Assembly: GCA_038061695.1 (NCBI GenBank)
Contig: JBBTYT010000004.1
Span: 1-22,760, forward strand
Reading direction: 5' to 3'
Origin: M10-OD1-4 sp038061695
Lineage (GTDB): Bacteria > Patescibacteriota > Minisyncoccia > GWC2-36-17 > M10-OD1-4
Length of the DNA stretch: 22,760 nucleotides
Shown here: piece by piece, positions 7,897 through 14,439 of the stretch
How the letters are laid out: each line of letters starts with the position of its first letter
Position numbering within the stretch: the first letter of the stretch is position 1
Position numbers and translations under genes: made by a program
Notes under the pieces: model-generated
The model's database searches: none
What the model was told of the DNA's origin: nothing
What the model saw: only the letters and a program-made list of their open reading frames with translations

Positions 7897-8774
7897 AATT
7901 TCTTGTTATATTAGGACCAACAGCATCTGGCAAAACATCCCTCTCCATTAAACTTGCAAAGAAATTTAATGGAGAAATTATATCCGCCGATTCAAGACAG
8001 GTATATAAAGGTCTTGACATCGGGACTGGAAAAGTTACCAAAAAAGAGATGCGTGGTATCAAACACCATCTTTTGGATGTTGCAAGTCCAAAATCAATAT
8101 TTGATGTGGTAAAATATAAGTTTTTGGCAGATAAAGCTGTGGAAAATATAATCAAGGGGAAAAAATTGCCAATTTTATGCGGTGGAACTGGACTGTATAT
8201 AGATGCAGTTGCAAAAAACATAGTTTATTCAAATATACCAAAAGACTTAGATTTAAGAAAAAAGCTTGAAGAAAAATCGACTAATGAACTCTTTTTAGAA
8301 CTTAAAAAAATCGATAAAAAAAGAGCAAAAACAATAGATAAAAATAATAAAAGACGCTTAATAAGAGCTATAGAAATAGTAACAGTAACAGGTAAAAGTA
8401 TAGAAAAAATTCAAAGCAAACCAAAGTATGATCTTTTATTCTTAGGAATAAAAAAAGAACAGAATGAGCTCCATAAAAATATTTTTGAAAGAGTAAAAAA
8501 AAGAATGAGGCAAGGAATGATAGAAGAATCAAAAAAGCTCCACAAAAAAAGATTGAGCTACAACAGAATGATGACTTTAGGTCTTGAGTATAAATATCTA
8601 GCTCTCTTTTTACAAAAAAAGATAACAAAAGATGAACTCATAAATAAAATTAATATAAAAACAAGACAATACGCCAAACGACAGATGACTTGGTTTAAAA
8701 GAAATGAGGATATTCATTGGATTAGCTCACAAAAAGAAGCAGAGATAATATTAAAAGACTTTTTAAATAAATAA
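7866..8774 (+). CDS. miaA: tRNA dimethylallyltransferase MiaA
   Basis: 302 residues, the normal length. GPTASGKT (residues 17-24) is the P-loop; ISADSRQVYKGLDIGTGK is the strongly conserved substrate and pyrophosphate-binding segment; LPILCGGTGLY and the C-terminal RQYAKRQMTWFKR segment (tRNA contact) complete the family pattern. It transfers the dimethylallyl group of DMAPP to N6 of A37 in tRNA, making the substrate of MiaB, encoded just upstream. The ATG lies 31 bases inside the end of miaB, so translation is probably coupled; no later Met precedes the P-loop. No clear terminator follows the stop codon. Confidence 0.93.
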   Translation: MVTQRKNNKLKFLVILGPTASGKTSLSIKLAKKFNGEIISADSRQVYKGLDIGTGKVTKKEMRGIKHHLLDVASPKSIFDVVKYKFLADKAVENIIKGKKLPILCGGTGLYIDAVAKNIVYSNIPKDLDLRKKLEEKSTNELFLELKKIDKKRAKTIDKNNKRRLIRAIEIVTVTGKSIEKIQSKPKYDLLFLGIKKEQNELHKNIFERVKKRMRQGMIEESKKLHKKRLSYNRMMTLGLEYKYLALFLQKKITKDELINKINIKTRQYAKRQMTWFKRNEDIHWISSQKEAEIILKDFLNK

Positions 8775-8864
8775 AAACTCTTTGATCTTTCCTTTAAAAA
8801 ATAGCTGAGAATATTTGTTTTCACAATAAAATTTGTTCCTTAAAAGTTAAGTAAAAAATAAAAA

Positions 8865-8906
8865 CACCTTGCGAAATTCGTTATAAACGAATTGATCTGC
8901 AAGGTG
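8865..8906 (-). terminator. Terminator of the 44-residue membrane protein gene
   Basis: On the minus strand a two-tier hairpin: CACCTTGC/GCAAGGTG (8 perfect pairs) outside, AATTCGTT/AACGAATT (8 perfect pairs) inside, a 3-base loop, unequal internal loop (2 and 5 bases), followed by TTTTTATTTTTT. It begins about 24 bases past the stop of the small gene. It is not T-rich on the plus side, so it does not serve miaA. Confidence 0.75.
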
Positions 8907-8929
8907 CTTATGAATTGATAAAGACTAAA

Positions 8930-9064
8930 CTAAATGGTCACCTTATCCATTCCAAACTTTAGAAAAAATAATGCTAAAGTGGTTAGAACCGACAGAATCC
9001 CAATAACCAAAAAATGGAATATCTCATTTGCCTTCTTATCAGCTAATTTTGATGTTTGTTTCAT
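8930..9064 (-). CDS. Small single-span membrane protein, 44 residues
   Basis: The frame could be extended upstream to an earlier Met, but the ATG at 9064 has a strong SD (AAGGAG, seven bases before the ATG) and gives a sensible protein. Residues 1-14 are polar and basic (MKQTSKLADKKANE), residues 16-36 form one hydrophobic span (FHFLVIGILSVLTTLALFFL), and a short tail (KFGMDKVTI) follows. It has its own promoter (9137-9165), a hairpin in the leader and its own terminator, so it is a real, monocistronic and probably well expressed gene. I recognise no family. A small membrane-protein partner or stress peptide is possible, and its size also fits a type I toxin, but no antisense RNA is evident. 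Confidence 0.65.
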   Translation of the reverse strand: MKQTSKLADKKANEIFHFLVIGILSVLTTLALFFLKFGMDKVTI

Positions 9065-9136
9065 TGCCTTTCTCCTTGTAAGTTCTCTACGACACTCTCG
9101 CAGAGGTATCAAACACAATGCTTGATTACATTGCCT

Positions 9137-9165
9137 AATATAGCATAATATATTTTATAAGTCAA
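9137..9165 (-). promoter_or_regulatory. Sigma70-type promoter with extended -10
   Basis: TTGACT (9160-9165), 17-base spacer ending in TGC, TATATT (9137-9142): close to consensus with an extended -10. The leader to the 44-residue gene contains CTCTGCGA/TCGTAGAG (9085-9105), an 8-pair hairpin (one G-U), then the AAGGAG SD. Confidence 0.75.
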
Positions 9166-9268
9166 GGGCGAGTGGCAAAAAACAAAAACAGAACCTTTTA
9201 CAAAATTCTGCACAAAAATTCTTAATGGCAAATTATTTTATTAAAACTAATCATTAAAATTTATTAAA

Positions 9269-9302
9269 AAAATGGCTTCGCGCAAGAACGCGAAGCCATT
9301 TT
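9269..9302 (-). terminator. Strong terminator of the 61-residue membrane protein gene
   Basis: A 14-bp perfect stem (AAAATGGCTTCGCG / CGCGAAGCCATTTT) with a six-base loop, followed on the minus strand by a T-rich run. Just before it in the transcript is an imperfect small hairpin (about 9304-9320). The sequence resembles the terminator at 10013-10044. Confidence 0.8.
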
Positions 9303-9327
9303 AAGTGAATTATACTCGCTTAAATTG

Positions 9328-9513
9328 TTAGAGGATATCCGCGATCTTCTTTTTTTGTTTCCGCGATTTTCTCTCCCACAGCCAAAAATTAATTCTGTAA
9401 TATACAAAACTAATTTTTTCCAATAAAAATAAAATACTAATAAAAATAAACACACCCAATAGAACAATAAAACACAATGCAACGATGACCACAAACACGT
9501 AAATTAGTTCCAT
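9328..9513 (-). CDS. Small membrane protein, 61 residues
   Basis: The ATG follows GGGAGGATAGAAA, a strong SD. Residues 3-31 are one long hydrophobic stretch (YVFVVIVALCFIVLLGVFIF continuing to FLL), possibly a single long span, followed by an aromatic and basic segment (FWLWERKSRKQKKK) expected on the cytoplasmic side. No family is recognised. It has its own promoter (9572-9599), a leader hairpin and a strong terminator, the same unit design as the 44-residue gene 260 bases away. The two proteins do not look alike in sequence beyond being small and hydrophobic. Function unknown. Confidence 0.65.
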   Translation of the reverse strand: MELIYVFVVIVALCFIVLLGVFIFISILFLLEKISFVYYRINFWLWERKSRKQKKKIADIL

Positions 9514-9571
9514 TTTCTATCCTCCCATTTTTTAAAGCACCCACCAAGCCATCATGACTTGATATCCTGTT

Positions 9572-9599
9572 ACTATACCATAATAAAATTCTGTGTAAA
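9572..9599 (-). promoter_or_regulatory. Sigma70-type promoter for the 61-residue gene
   Basis: TTTACA (9594-9599), 16-base spacer ending in TGG, TATAGT (9572-9577). The leader contains CAAGTC/GGCTTG (9545-9561; one G-U) as a 6-pair hairpin near the expected 5' end, then GGGAGG as SD. Confidence 0.65.
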
Positions 9600-9605
9600 T
9601 GGCAA

Positions 9606-9627
9606 CAAAAAATCAGCATTTCTGCTG
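9606..9627 (-). terminator. Small GAAA-loop hairpin followed by T run
   Basis: On the minus strand CAGCA-GAAA-TGCTG followed by ATTTTTTG: short stem, stable tetraloop, good T run. No gene is visible upstream of it (9640-9780), so it may end an unseen small RNA, insulate the promoter next to it, or be chance. Confidence 0.35.
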
Positions 9628-9639
9628 TTTATCGTCTGA

Positions 9640-10012
9640 AATCCTATGAATTCAAAAATTAAAAAATTTTCTTTTCCAAAAATTAAACACAAAGTAGTCG
9701 TCGAGCGAAGCAAAACAAACTAAAACTTTTTAACTTTTATTTTTATGGCGTAGAATACTTGAATTAGTTCGAACGCATTTCGCCGCCGCAAGCAGCGAGG
9801 AAGTCCCCACGCGAAAATCCGGAAAGGCGGCGGAGCCGCACGAATGACAATTTCCCCGCCTTATACTTAAATAGGCGGGATTGCATTTTGTAACTTCGCT
9901 TCGCTCAGACAAAACGGGAACAAGTTTTTCTTTGACGGATTCAGATTTACTGAAATTCTAACGAATTTTAGTCTCGGCGGCAAATTCTTTGTTCTTTCAA
10001 ATTCAAAAAAAG
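9640..10012. other. Non-coding stretch with GC-rich palindromic island
   Basis: No credible gene. AT-rich flanks enclose a GC-rich island (about 9775-9920). Within it are CGCCGCC (9781-9787) facing GGCGGCG (9826-9832), and CCCGCCT (9855-9861) facing AGGCGGG (9873-9879). The phrase ACTTCGCTTCGCTCAGACAAAAC follows. Open frames across it are overlapping shadows with no start signal. It looks like a repeat-type intergenic element; copies elsewhere in the genome would prove it. Confidence 0.4.
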
Positions 10013-10063
10013 AAATGGCTCCGCGCGTGAGCGAGGAGCCATTTGGAGCGAGTTGTGCTCGCT
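10013..10063 (-). terminator. Double-hairpin terminator of the CPBP protease gene
   Basis: In the transcript, the stop codon is followed by AGCGAG-CACAA-CTCGCT (10047-10063), then the terminator stem AAATGGCTCC / GGAGCCATTT (10013-10022 with 10035-10044, 10 perfect pairs) and a T-rich run (TCTTTTTTTG). The order and sequence resemble the 9269-9320 unit and the layout at 22231-22283. Confidence 0.75.
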
Positions 10064-10078
10064 TGACTGTTTGGTGAG

Positions 10079-10726
10079 TTACCACGACCTTCTCCGCCTC
10101 CACCTCACTCTGTCCCACAGAGACGAGATGCCGACGAAGGCGAGCACTCCCAAGAACATGAGGATTGGAAGCACGGCTGGCATGACGAGGTTCCACACTG
10201 AGTGAATCCCAAAGGCCACCCAGACGGATTGATACTTGATGCCGTAGTATCCGGCCAAGATGCCGAGGGGCAGAGTGAAGACGACATGGAACACTTTCTG
10301 CACCAAAATCCTCTTCCCGGCTTCTTGATGAAGACGGTCCACCTCTGCCATCACATCGTCTGACTTGTGGTCGCCGTTCTCTCGCGCGGAAAGAATTTCT
10401 GGTATCCAGATTTTCTTCCCGAACCAGTGCGTGAGCGCAAAGAGTCCGCTTGACGCGAACACTCCGTACCACGCGACTGAAGACATCGCACTGAACGCGA
10501 TGATGAGCGGAGCGCGGAAGATCAATTCTTCCACCGCCGGCGCCCACACGTTGGTCAGCGGAGTGCTGACTGTCCAGACGACCTTCCACTGGTTCTTCTT
10601 GTGCCACTCCACGCTCTTGAAGTTGTCACCGAACCGCTTGATGACCCACTTCATGTAGAGAAGCGTGGCACCAGCGATACAAGCGATGACCAAAACGGAC
10701 GGAAGGAACGCGTAGATTCTTTCCAC
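10079..10726 (-). CDS. CPBP (CAAX/Abi-type) intramembrane metalloprotease
   Basis: 215 residues starting at GTG, chosen because AAAGGAGG lies eight bases before it. The protein has several hydrophobic spans and the three CPBP motifs: EELIFR (E66, E67, R71), FALTH (H100) and HSVWN (H175, N179), which together form the intramembrane metal-dependent active site in this family (prenyl-protein protease Rce1 homologues; in bacteria linked to peptide maturation, bacteriocin immunity or signalling). The loop between residues 105 and 140 is hydrophilic; the C-terminus is strongly basic (WRRRRSW). The gene is far richer in G+C than the neighbouring core genes, suggesting acquisition from another source. 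It is monocistronic, with promoter 10792-10820 and a double-hairpin terminator. Substrate unknown. Confidence 0.85.
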   Translation of the reverse strand: MERIYAFLPSVLVIACIAGATLLYMKWVIKRFGDNFKSVEWHKKNQWKVVWTVSTPLTNVWAPAVEELIFRAPLIIAFSAMSSVAWYGVFASSGLFALTHWFGKKIWIPEILSARENGDHKSDDVMAEVDRLHQEAGKRILVQKVFHVVFTLPLGILAGYYGIKYQSVWVAFGIHSVWNLVMPAVLPILMFLGVLAFVGISSLWDRVRWRRRRSW

Positions 10727-10791
10727 TTGTCTATCCTCCTTTCAAGGTACAGGTTGATTTCCACTTCAGCACCATGCCGAAGGTTCAATCA

Positions 10792-10820
10792 AAGATAGCA
10801 TATCAGATCATAAAAGTCAA
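10792..10820 (-). promoter_or_regulatory. Sigma70-type promoter for the CPBP protease gene
   Basis: TTGACT (10815-10820), 17-base spacer ending in TGC, TATCTT (10792-10797). The ~60-base leader has a near-terminal hairpin CTTCGGCA-TGG-TGCTGAAG (10764-10782; 8 pairs, one G-U) before the SD AAAGGAGG. Confidence 0.75.
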
Positions 10821-10958
10821 GCTCGCGCAAGTACAAACAAAAACAACATTATTTCAGGCCATTTTTCATCTCTAAATCAAATGATTAAAATTTTTCTTTT
10901 CTGCTTCTAACGGAATCGGGAATTTCTTTTTGCCCCGAAAAATCCGTACGATTTGGTC

Positions 10959-10987
10959 GCCGAGCCCCGCCACGGGCGGGGCGAGGC
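10959..10987. repeat. Very GC-rich palindrome downstream of tRNA-Lys
   Basis: GCCCCGCC-ACG-GGCGGGGC (10964-10982) is an 8-bp perfect stem with a 3-base loop, extended by three more pairs (GCC/GGC) beyond a 2x2 internal loop. It lies 17-20 bases after the 3' end of the tRNA. It could act in tRNA 3'-end formation or termination (a TTTTT run follows at a distance on the minus strand), or be a REP-like element. Confidence 0.5.
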
Positions 10988-11003
10988 ATTGACTTTTCCA
11001 ACG

Positions 11004-11079
11004 TGGTGTGCCCAATAGGAATCGAACCTATGACCATCTGCTTAAAAGGCAGTTGCTCTACCAGCTGAGCTATGGGCAC
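11004..11079 (-). tRNA. tRNA-Lys (anticodon UUU), CCA encoded
   Basis: A 76-base cloverleaf on the minus strand: acceptor GTGCCCA/TGGGCAC (7 perfect pairs), D stem GCTC/GAGC with AGCTGGTA loop, anticodon loop CTTTTAA (anticodon TTT at 34-36), variable TGGTC, T arm ATAGG-TTCGATT-CCTAT, discriminator A and an encoded CCA. The anticodon stem has four good pairs plus an A27-A43 mismatch. Reads AAA and AAG lysine codons. Confidence 0.95.
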
Positions 11080-11160
11080 ATATTAAAAAGCCCTAATTTA
11101 AGCTTTTTAATTTAAATAATATAACATACTTTTAAATTAAAATAAAGGGGTTAAATATTT

Positions 11161-11463
11161 TTATTTAATGTTTTCTTTTTTTGAAATATTAATTTCTTTA
11201 TCTGAGATAGAGAAGAGTTTATAAATAAAAATATATAATCTCGCTATTAAAAATCCGTATAAAAAGCTTAATACTAATCCCCATAAAAAGCCTCCGAATG
11301 ACATCCATACAAAACCTGGAAAAATAATTTCTAGTATCTGGATATGTGTTATTTTGAGAGCAGGCAATGTCAAGAATATAGACCAAGCAAGACAAACAAG
11401 ATAAATTATACTAGCTGTAAAACCAGCAGTTAAGCTTATTGCTTTTATATTTTCTTTTTTCAT
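11161..11463 (-). CDS. DUF5676-type membrane protein
   Basis: 100 residues, two hydrophobic regions: residues 8-33 (one span) and about 43-83, with the segment FPGFVWMSFGGFLWGLVLSF and then LYGFLIARLY, which resembles the DUF5676 pattern (FPGF-W-S-GSFLLGL-ESFLYGWY). The N-terminus is short and basic and the tail is polar and Lys-rich. DUF5676 proteins are uncharacterised and are often met near metal-transport genes; here it lies just after the copper operon but has its own promoter (11506-11534). No SD. Its role, possibly as an accessory to metal transport, is inference. Confidence 0.65.
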   Translation of the reverse strand: MKKENIKAISLTAGFTASIIYLVCLAWSIFLTLPALKITHIQILEIIFPGFVWMSFGGFLWGLVLSFLYGFLIARLYIFIYKLFSISDKEINISKKENIK

Positions 11464-11505
11464 ATTATCTTTCTAAAATATAATTAAGATATTTATTTTA
11501 CTTAC

Positions 11506-11534
11506 ATCTTATCACATTCCGCCTTATTCATCAA
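11506..11534 (-). promoter_or_regulatory. Sigma70-type promoter for the DUF5676 gene
   Basis: TTGATG (11529-11534), 17-base spacer ending in TGA, TAAGAT (11506-11511), an extended -10. It gives a leader of about 35 bases to the ATG at 11463. Confidence 0.5.
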
Positions 11535-11631
11535 AAAATCTTACCTCCATCTTTTCCAACTTCTGTCCAATAAATAAGTATCCTTATTTAAAAAAGCAAC
11601 TCAAGAATATTTTCAATATCTAAAAACCAAC

Positions 11632-12876
11632 TCATATTATTAATTCGTTAGATTTACATATTTTAGCATATTTTAAAGCGCTTGATCTAATCTTTCTTTC
11701 TAAAGTTTCGTAATTTACCTCAATAAGTCCAAATCTCGGCCAAAATCCTTTATCCCACTCAAAATTATCAAGCAATGACCAATACATATATCCCCTTACA
11801 TCAGAACCATCTTCAATCGCCTTATGAACCCATCTTAATGATTCAGATATAAACCATTCCCTATTATCATCATGAGCATCAGCGATGCCATTTTCCGTTA
11901 TGTAAATCGGTAAATTATATTTTTTGAGACCAATAATAGCATGATAAATTGACTCTGGATATAACTCCCAGCCCATATCAGATACTTTTTTATTTTCATT
12001 TTTATTAAATCCGTAATCGATTCTATTATGCAGATAATGATTTAAGCCTATAAAATCCTGAAATTTTGATATTTTATTTAGAAAATAATAATTCCACCAC
12101 CAATCAATAAAACTCTTAATTATCCTATTTATAAAACGATTCTTGTAAGCTTCAAAATATATATTATGTTTTGCTATACCAATCTGAAAATCTTTATTTA
12201 TCTCTTTTATAGCCTTATATGCAAGATTATGAGCCACTGTTAAACGGTTAATTATTTTAATATAAATAAATATATTTTTCTTTTGCGGTGGCCAAGCGCC
12301 TTTAAGATACGAATGTCCGGCATAGATCTCCGGCTCATTTATAGTAATCCAAAATTTAACATATCCATTTAAAGAAGAAGCGACTTTTTTAGCGTAATTT
12401 TCAAAATATTTTTCTGAATTTTCCGCTTCCCAACCGCCTTTATCACTTAACCATAATGGCAGAGGCCAATGCCATAATGTCACGAATGGCTCAATACCTC
12501 TTTCTTTGAGTGCAATTAAAACATCTCTATAATGCTCAATTTCCTTTTCATTAAATTTTCCTTCCTCAGGTTCTATTCTGGACCATTCAATAGAAAACCT
12601 GTGTACATTATGCCCGAGCGATTTAGCGATATCAAAATCCTTCTTGTATAGATTATAATGATTCGTTGCTTTACCAGAAATATAATTTTCTTTCCTAGAT
12701 ATCTCTGGAAACTTTTCTTTTTGCCAATTTTTCCAGTAAATTACTGCATTCTGAGCTAATTTTTTAGCATTTTTTCTTTCCCACTCTGACCAATCATTAA
12801 TATTATTCCCCTCTATCTGATGAGCTGATGTTGCAGATCCCCATAAAAAATTTTTAGGAAATTCATATTTTTTCAT
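11632..12876 (-). CDS. Glycoside hydrolase family 1 beta-glycosidase
   Basis: 414 residues, slightly short for GH1. Family landmarks in order: FLWGSATSAHQIEG near the N-terminus (substrate-binding Q20), HRFSIEWSRIEP, the acid/base Glu181 in TINEP, the nucleophile Glu328 in YITENG, and the aglycone/sugar-binding YWSLLDNFEW. Both catalytic Glu are present, so it should be active; it has no signal peptide and would act in the cytoplasm, releasing beta-linked glucose or galactose from small glycosides. The ATG lies six bases after the stop of the cupredoxin-like gene, so it rides on the copper operon transcript although its function seems unrelated. The leader AAAGAAAT is a poor SD. Substrate not readable. 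Confidence 0.9.
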   Translation of the reverse strand: MKKYEFPKNFLWGSATSAHQIEGNNINDWSEWERKNAKKLAQNAVIYWKNWQKEKFPEISRKENYISGKATNHYNLYKKDFDIAKSLGHNVHRFSIEWSRIEPEEGKFNEKEIEHYRDVLIALKERGIEPFVTLWHWPLPLWLSDKGGWEAENSEKYFENYAKKVASSLNGYVKFWITINEPEIYAGHSYLKGAWPPQKKNIFIYIKIINRLTVAHNLAYKAIKEINKDFQIGIAKHNIYFEAYKNRFINRIIKSFIDWWWNYYFLNKISKFQDFIGLNHYLHNRIDYGFNKNENKKVSDMGWELYPESIYHAIIGLKKYNLPIYITENGIADAHDDNREWFISESLRWVHKAIEDGSDVRGYMYWSLLDNFEWDKGFWPRFGLIEVNYETLERKIRSSALKYAKICKSNELII

Positions 12877-12882
12877 ATTTCT

Positions 12883-13269
12883 TTAATTAAAGATGATCTG
12901 AGAGTTATACATTCCCATAGAGCAGAGAATTTGTAATTTCTCTCCTGATTTATGAATTGGAATTTCAACATCTGTAATACCTGATGGCGGTAAATTTGTT
13001 CTATATCCCATACTTGGAATGGTTAAGGATGACGAACAATCAAATGTACCTTGAGTTTTTACCCTCAAAATGGTCGGAATATTCGCCTTTGCAGTAGAAA
13101 TTTTTGGCTCATATCCACCTTTCGCATTAATCTCAACAATCTGCTTTCCATCTACAATTGAAACATTGTCTGCTTTTTGATTTTTTGATTTTTCTTCAGG
13201 ACCAGTAAACAAGATTACTCCTCCAATTAAAAGTCCTGCTATTATAATAGAAATTGTAGTTGCTTGCAT
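12883..13269 (-). CDS. Membrane-anchored cupredoxin-like protein
   Basis: 128 residues: an N-terminal hydrophobic anchor or uncleaved signal (ISIIIAGLLIGGVILF, residues 7-21) followed by a cupredoxin-like domain from about residue 38. Its core, TFDCSSSLTIPSMGYRTNLP and the C-terminal ILCSMGMYNSQIIF, matches the small cupredoxin type that accompanies or is fused to TauE/DsbD-like copper proteins. C116 and the Met residues in CSMGM are likely copper ligands, with C78 as a further thiol. It is placed between a copper-linked HMA/TauE-like protein and GH1, all co-directional. A role in binding or relaying copper outside the membrane is inference from family and context. Confidence 0.7.
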   Translation of the reverse strand: MQATTISIIIAGLLIGGVILFTGPEEKSKNQKADNVSIVDGKQIVEINAKGGYEPKISTAKANIPTILRVKTQGTFDCSSSLTIPSMGYRTNLPPSGITDVEIPIHKSGEKLQILCSMGMYNSQIIFN

Positions 13270-13281
13270 ATTATATTGAAT

Positions 13282-13404
13282 ACTTTGAATTACGAAATGT
13301 CAGATGCGAGGCGCGCCGAGCACCGAAGCTAAGCTGTACTCATCTGTACTGCGAAGCGAGAAGTGAAGGCGGAACGAAGCAGATGGCGTTTTGTAATTCA
13401 AAGT
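13282..13404. repeat. 123-bp element bounded by 12-bp perfect inverted repeats
   Basis: ACTTTGAATTAC (13282-13293) and GTAATTCAAAGT (13393-13404) are exact inverted copies enclosing a GC-rich interior (GAGGCGCGCCGAGCACC, GCGAAGCGAG, GGCGGAACGAAGC) without a reading frame. It lies in the 138-base gap between two copper-operon genes that are otherwise tightly packed. It may be a MITE/REP-like insertion or a large stem closing an mRNA processing site. Confidence 0.6.
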
Positions 13405-13407
13405 TTA

Positions 13408-14439
13408 CTAAAAATTAAAAATTGGCGACAATACTCCGATTGCCACCAAACTATTAATAAGATTAAATAAAGCAAAAAATATCACAACGAGTCCAGCAGT
13501 CTTAAAAAATATTCCTGATTTTACCTTATCATGTATACCAAGAGAGGTAAAGCTTAATAAAGCAAGTACTGGAAATGTGCCTAAAGCAAATACAAACATT
13601 ATCGCTCCGCCACTCAAAAAACTTCCTGTTGAGAGTGTATAAATCTGCATTGATTGAGTAAACCCGCATGGAAGAAAAAATGTTGCTATGCCAAGAAGTA
13701 ACGGCGTAAGAGTATGATTAAGTTTTTTTACCTTAAGTATATTATTTGATATGAATTTCGGCAGTGTTGGTTGAATTCTTTTTGTCCATTGAAAAATATC
13801 AAGAAGATTAATTCCTAATATTAACATAACAACGCCAACTATGAGAGATAAAATAAAAACACCTGTTCCTCCGAGTTGAAAGACAGATCCAAGAGCTCCG
13901 ATAGTACCACCAAGTAAAAAGAAGGAAACGAGACGTCCGACATGAAACAAAATCTGAGACTTAATCCTGTCGCCTCCTTTTGCAAAATTTGCAGAAAGAG
14001 AGAGCACAAGACCGCCAACAATAGCCATGCATGTTGAAAGAGATGCGATAATTCCTATGAAAAATGCCTTGGCATAAGAAACATCTTGCGAACTTATTAG
14101 ATTAACTATTCCAATTTTTTGAAGAAAAATAAATATAGCTATAAAACCAAGAGCGAATGGTATCGCTATTTTAAAATCTGACCATTTGACTTCATATTCT
14201 CTTTTTTCAAGAGAGAGCGAATAATCATGTTTTCTTAAAACCTCATTTAAATCTACGATGATAGAATCTGGCGACTTATCACCAAAATTTCCTATAACCT
14301 CAACACAGCAATTCCTAAGATTTGATTTTACATTGTTAATATATGTTAATTCTATAAGCTCGCTATCTATAAGGATCGCGCATGAATTACAATGCATACC
14401 GTGGACATGGAATGTATACTTTTTCTCCCCTTGATTCAT
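13408..14439 (-). CDS. HMA domain fused to DsbD/TauE-like membrane protein (copper handling)
   Basis: 343 residues. The N-terminus is a heavy-metal-associated domain with GMHCNSC (C17, C20), which binds Cu(I). From about residue 93 onward there are six to seven hydrophobic spans of the DsbD/UreH-like (sulfite exporter TauE/SafE-annotated) family, with the paired membrane cysteines in LSTCMA and LPCGFTQ. Proteins with this fusion occur beside copper ATPases and cupredoxin-like proteins. The ATG overlaps the TGA of copA (ATGA), so translation is coupled and the products probably work together at the membrane. Possible jobs are copper passage or thiol redox transfer to the cupredoxin; the sequence does not decide between them. 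Confidence 0.8.
   Translation of the reverse strand: MNQGEKKYTFHVHGMHCNSCAILIDSELIELTYINNVKSNLRNCCVEVIGNFGDKSPDSIIVDLNEVLRKHDYSLSLEKREYEVKWSDFKIAIPFALGFIAIFIFLQKIGIVNLISSQDVSYAKAFFIGIIASLSTCMAIVGGLVLSLSANFAKGGDRIKSQILFHVGRLVSFFLLGGTIGALGSVFQLGGTGVFILSLIVGVVMLILGINLLDIFQWTKRIQPTLPKFISNNILKVKKLNHTLTPLLLGIATFFLPCGFTQSMQIYTLSTGSFLSGGAIMFVFALGTFPVLALLSFTSLGIHDKVKSGIFFKTAGLVVIFFALFNLINSLVAIGVLSPIFNF

Noticed and set aside
8930..9118. Longer form (62 residues) of the small membrane protein
   Set aside because: The upstream Met lacks an SD and the extension runs through the leader hairpin and the SD of the internal ATG at 9064.
9867..10607. 246-codon minus-strand frame overlapping the CPBP gene
   Set aside because: Arg- and Ser-rich low-quality product in another frame of a GC-rich gene, no SD; the CPBP frame has motifs, GTG start and SD.
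10885..11079. 64-codon frame over the tRNA (starting MPIAQLVEQLPFKQMVIG)
   Set aside because: It is the well-known spurious translation of a tRNA-Lys gene plus its flank; no SD and no conservation expected.
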